Below are positions 62,566-64,000 of a stretch of 64,000 bases of DNA, in pieces. The DNA comes from Pseudomonadota bacterium (lineage in GTDB: Bacteria; Pseudomonadota; Alphaproteobacteria; Rhizobiales; Pleomorphomonadaceae): NCBI GenBank assembly GCA_018262505.1, contig JAGSYV010000003.1:1-64000 (forward strand), written 5' to 3'. Under the pieces are notes generated by a model that did not search any database, was not told the origin of the DNA, and saw only the letters and a list, made by a program, of their open reading frames with translations. Each line of letters begins with the position of its first letter. Position 1 is the first letter of the stretch. The position numbers and the translations under genes are program-made.

Positions 62566-62721
62566 GGAGAATGACGGCTTTCAGGTGACTTCAACCAAAT
62601 AGCTGACCTTTGCTCCGCCATGTAGATGCCGCTCCAGTCGTCACACCTTTTGGCGTAAACTGCAGAAGCCGGTTTGTCGCTTTCGCTCACAGTGTTAGGC
62701 TGAGGGGTAGAGGGGGATGCC

Positions 62722-64000
62722 GTGTTCATCGCAGAAATTCGGATCGAGAACTTTCGCTTGTTTGGCGCAGGTGATCAGGCCTTTGTGCTCCCGCTGAGGC
62801 CGGGACTTACCGCACTGGTCGGCGAGAATGATGCAGGCAAGACCGCGGTCATTGATTCGCTCCGGTTGGTGCTGGGCACGCGCGACCAGGATATACTGCG
62901 CGTCGATCCGATGGACTTCCATCAGGCGACGCCTGGCGGCGAGCGCGCCGACCAAATCGTCGTCCGGCTGACCTTCCGCGGCCTGACCATCGCCGATCGC
63001 GGCGCTTTTGCCGAGTTCCTCACCTATGAGATGATCGACGGCGCTAACGACACCGCACTGATCGTGACCTGGGTGGCGAAGCGCAATGCCAAGGAAGGCA
63101 GCTCGCGCCGGGTGCTGCCGCCCGAATGGCGCACCGGCGCTAAAGGCGACGGGCCGCTGCTCGACCTGGGGGCGCGATCGCTACTAACCGCGACCTATTT
63201 GCGGCCCTTGCGCGACGCCGAGCGGGCGATGAGCGCCGGGCGAGGATCACGACTGTCGCAGATCCTCCAGCACACCAAAGAAATCCGCGACACCGGCAGC
63301 CCGTTTGACAAGTTTGCCGACCCGCCGGACGACCCGAAGACGCTGAGCGTGTTGGGCGTGGGCGACTATGCCAGCTATTTGTTCGGCGAGAGCGAAGGCA
63401 TCAAGCAGGCTCGCAAGCGGCTCAATGACGAGTATCTAAAGCCGCTCTCATTCGCCAACGATCTGCTGCACGCGCGCATTGGCGTGGCCGGAGCGCAGGA
63501 AGACAGCCTTAGATTGCGCCAGCTGCTCGAGAAGCTCGAACTCGCATTGACCGCATCGGCCGATGACGAGAGCGCTCATAGCCGCGGGCTCGGCTCTAAC
63601 AACCTGCTGTTCATGGCGTGCGAGCTGCTGCTGCTCGCGGCTGAAAGCGACGGTTTCCCGCTCCTGCTTATCGAAGAGCCCGAGGCGCATCTCCACCCGC
63701 AGCGCCAGCTGCGGCTGATGTCGTTCTTGCAGGAACAGGCGGAGAAGATACGCGCCGACGGACAGCGCATCCAGATCATCGTCACGACTCACAGTCCCAA
63801 CCTCGCCTCGGACATGCAGCTCGGCAATCTTGCGCTGATCGAGGGCGGGCGGGCATTCCCGCTATGCGAAGGCAAGACCAAGCTTAGCGCATCGGACTAT
63901 CGATTTCTCGAGCGCTTCCTCGATGTGACCAAAGCGAACCTGTTCTTCGCCCGAGCGGTGCTGATCGTTGAAGGCGATGCCGAGAATATCCTGCTGCCGG
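62722..64000 (+). CDS. OLD-family ATP-dependent endonuclease (ABC-type ATPase + TOPRIM), truncated by window edge
   Basis: GTG start after GAGGGGTAGAGGGGG; read by eye: VFIAEIRIENFRLFGAG...LTALVGENDAGKTAVIDSLRLVLG (Walker A), LLLIEEPEAHLHPQRQLRLM (Walker B), IIVTTHSPNLAS, ARAVLIVEGDAENILLP (TOPRIM start). Not in the ORF track. Confidence 0.88.
   Translation, partial: MFIAEIRIENFRLFGAGDQAFVLPLRPGLTALVGENDAGKTAVIDSLRLVLGTRDQDILRVDPMDFHQATPGGERADQIVVRLTFRGLTIADRGAFAEFLTYEMIDGANDTALIVTWVAKRNAKEGSSRRVLPPEWRTGAKGDGPLLDLGARSLLTATYLRPLRDAERAMSAGRGSRLSQILQHTKEIRDTGSPFDKFADPPDDPKTLSVLGVGDYASYLFGESEGIKQARKRLNDEYLKPLSFANDLLHARIGVAGAQEDSLRLRQLLEKLELALTASADDESAHSRGLGSNNLLFMACELLLLAAESDGFPLLLIEEPEAHLHPQRQLRLMSFLQEQAEKIRADGQRIQIIVTTHSPNLASDMQLGNLALIEGGRAFPLCEGKTKLSASDYRFLERFLDVTKANLFFARAVLIVEGDAENILLP

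Noticed and set aside
1-64000. CRISPR array, rRNA operon, prophage structural genes, IS elements
   Set aside because: No repeat-spacer pattern, rRNA sequence, transposase or phage structural proteins recognised in the window.

Overview
High-GC alphaproteobacterial (Hyphomicrobiales/Rhizobiales-like) chromosomal segment, mostly ordinary housekeeping and metabolic genes. From left to right: a minus-strand CUT1 sugar-ABC/beta-galactosidase operon with a LacI regulator (its ATPase is cut by the left edge); GST, cysQ, AGE epimerase and acyl-CoA ligase genes; an MFS / glycerate kinase / CdaR module; cysE; c-di-GMP genes; kup; crcB; rluA; a suf Fe-S cluster; thrE halves; thrS; an MCP; a molybdopterin oxidoreductase; nusB-thiL; hppA; a bamE-type lipoprotein; plsX-fabH-(ihfA)-merR; tRNA-Pro(GGG). 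Immediately after tRNA-Pro an accessory segment begins: a repeat-rich leader, an SOS-box-preceded Y-family polymerase, a small Cys-rich protein, and an OLD-family ATPase/TOPRIM nuclease that runs off the right edge. This is the best candidate for an under-described (defence or DNA-repair) system, but it is truncated by the window. Three lesions were read directly from the sequence: an ABC permease missing its EAA-loop segment, an ihfA reduced to 47 codons by an in-frame internal deletion, and an ArsR gene with a frameshift and a stop inside an ArsR-SRPBCC insertion in the suf cluster. Product names come from family recognition without database searches.
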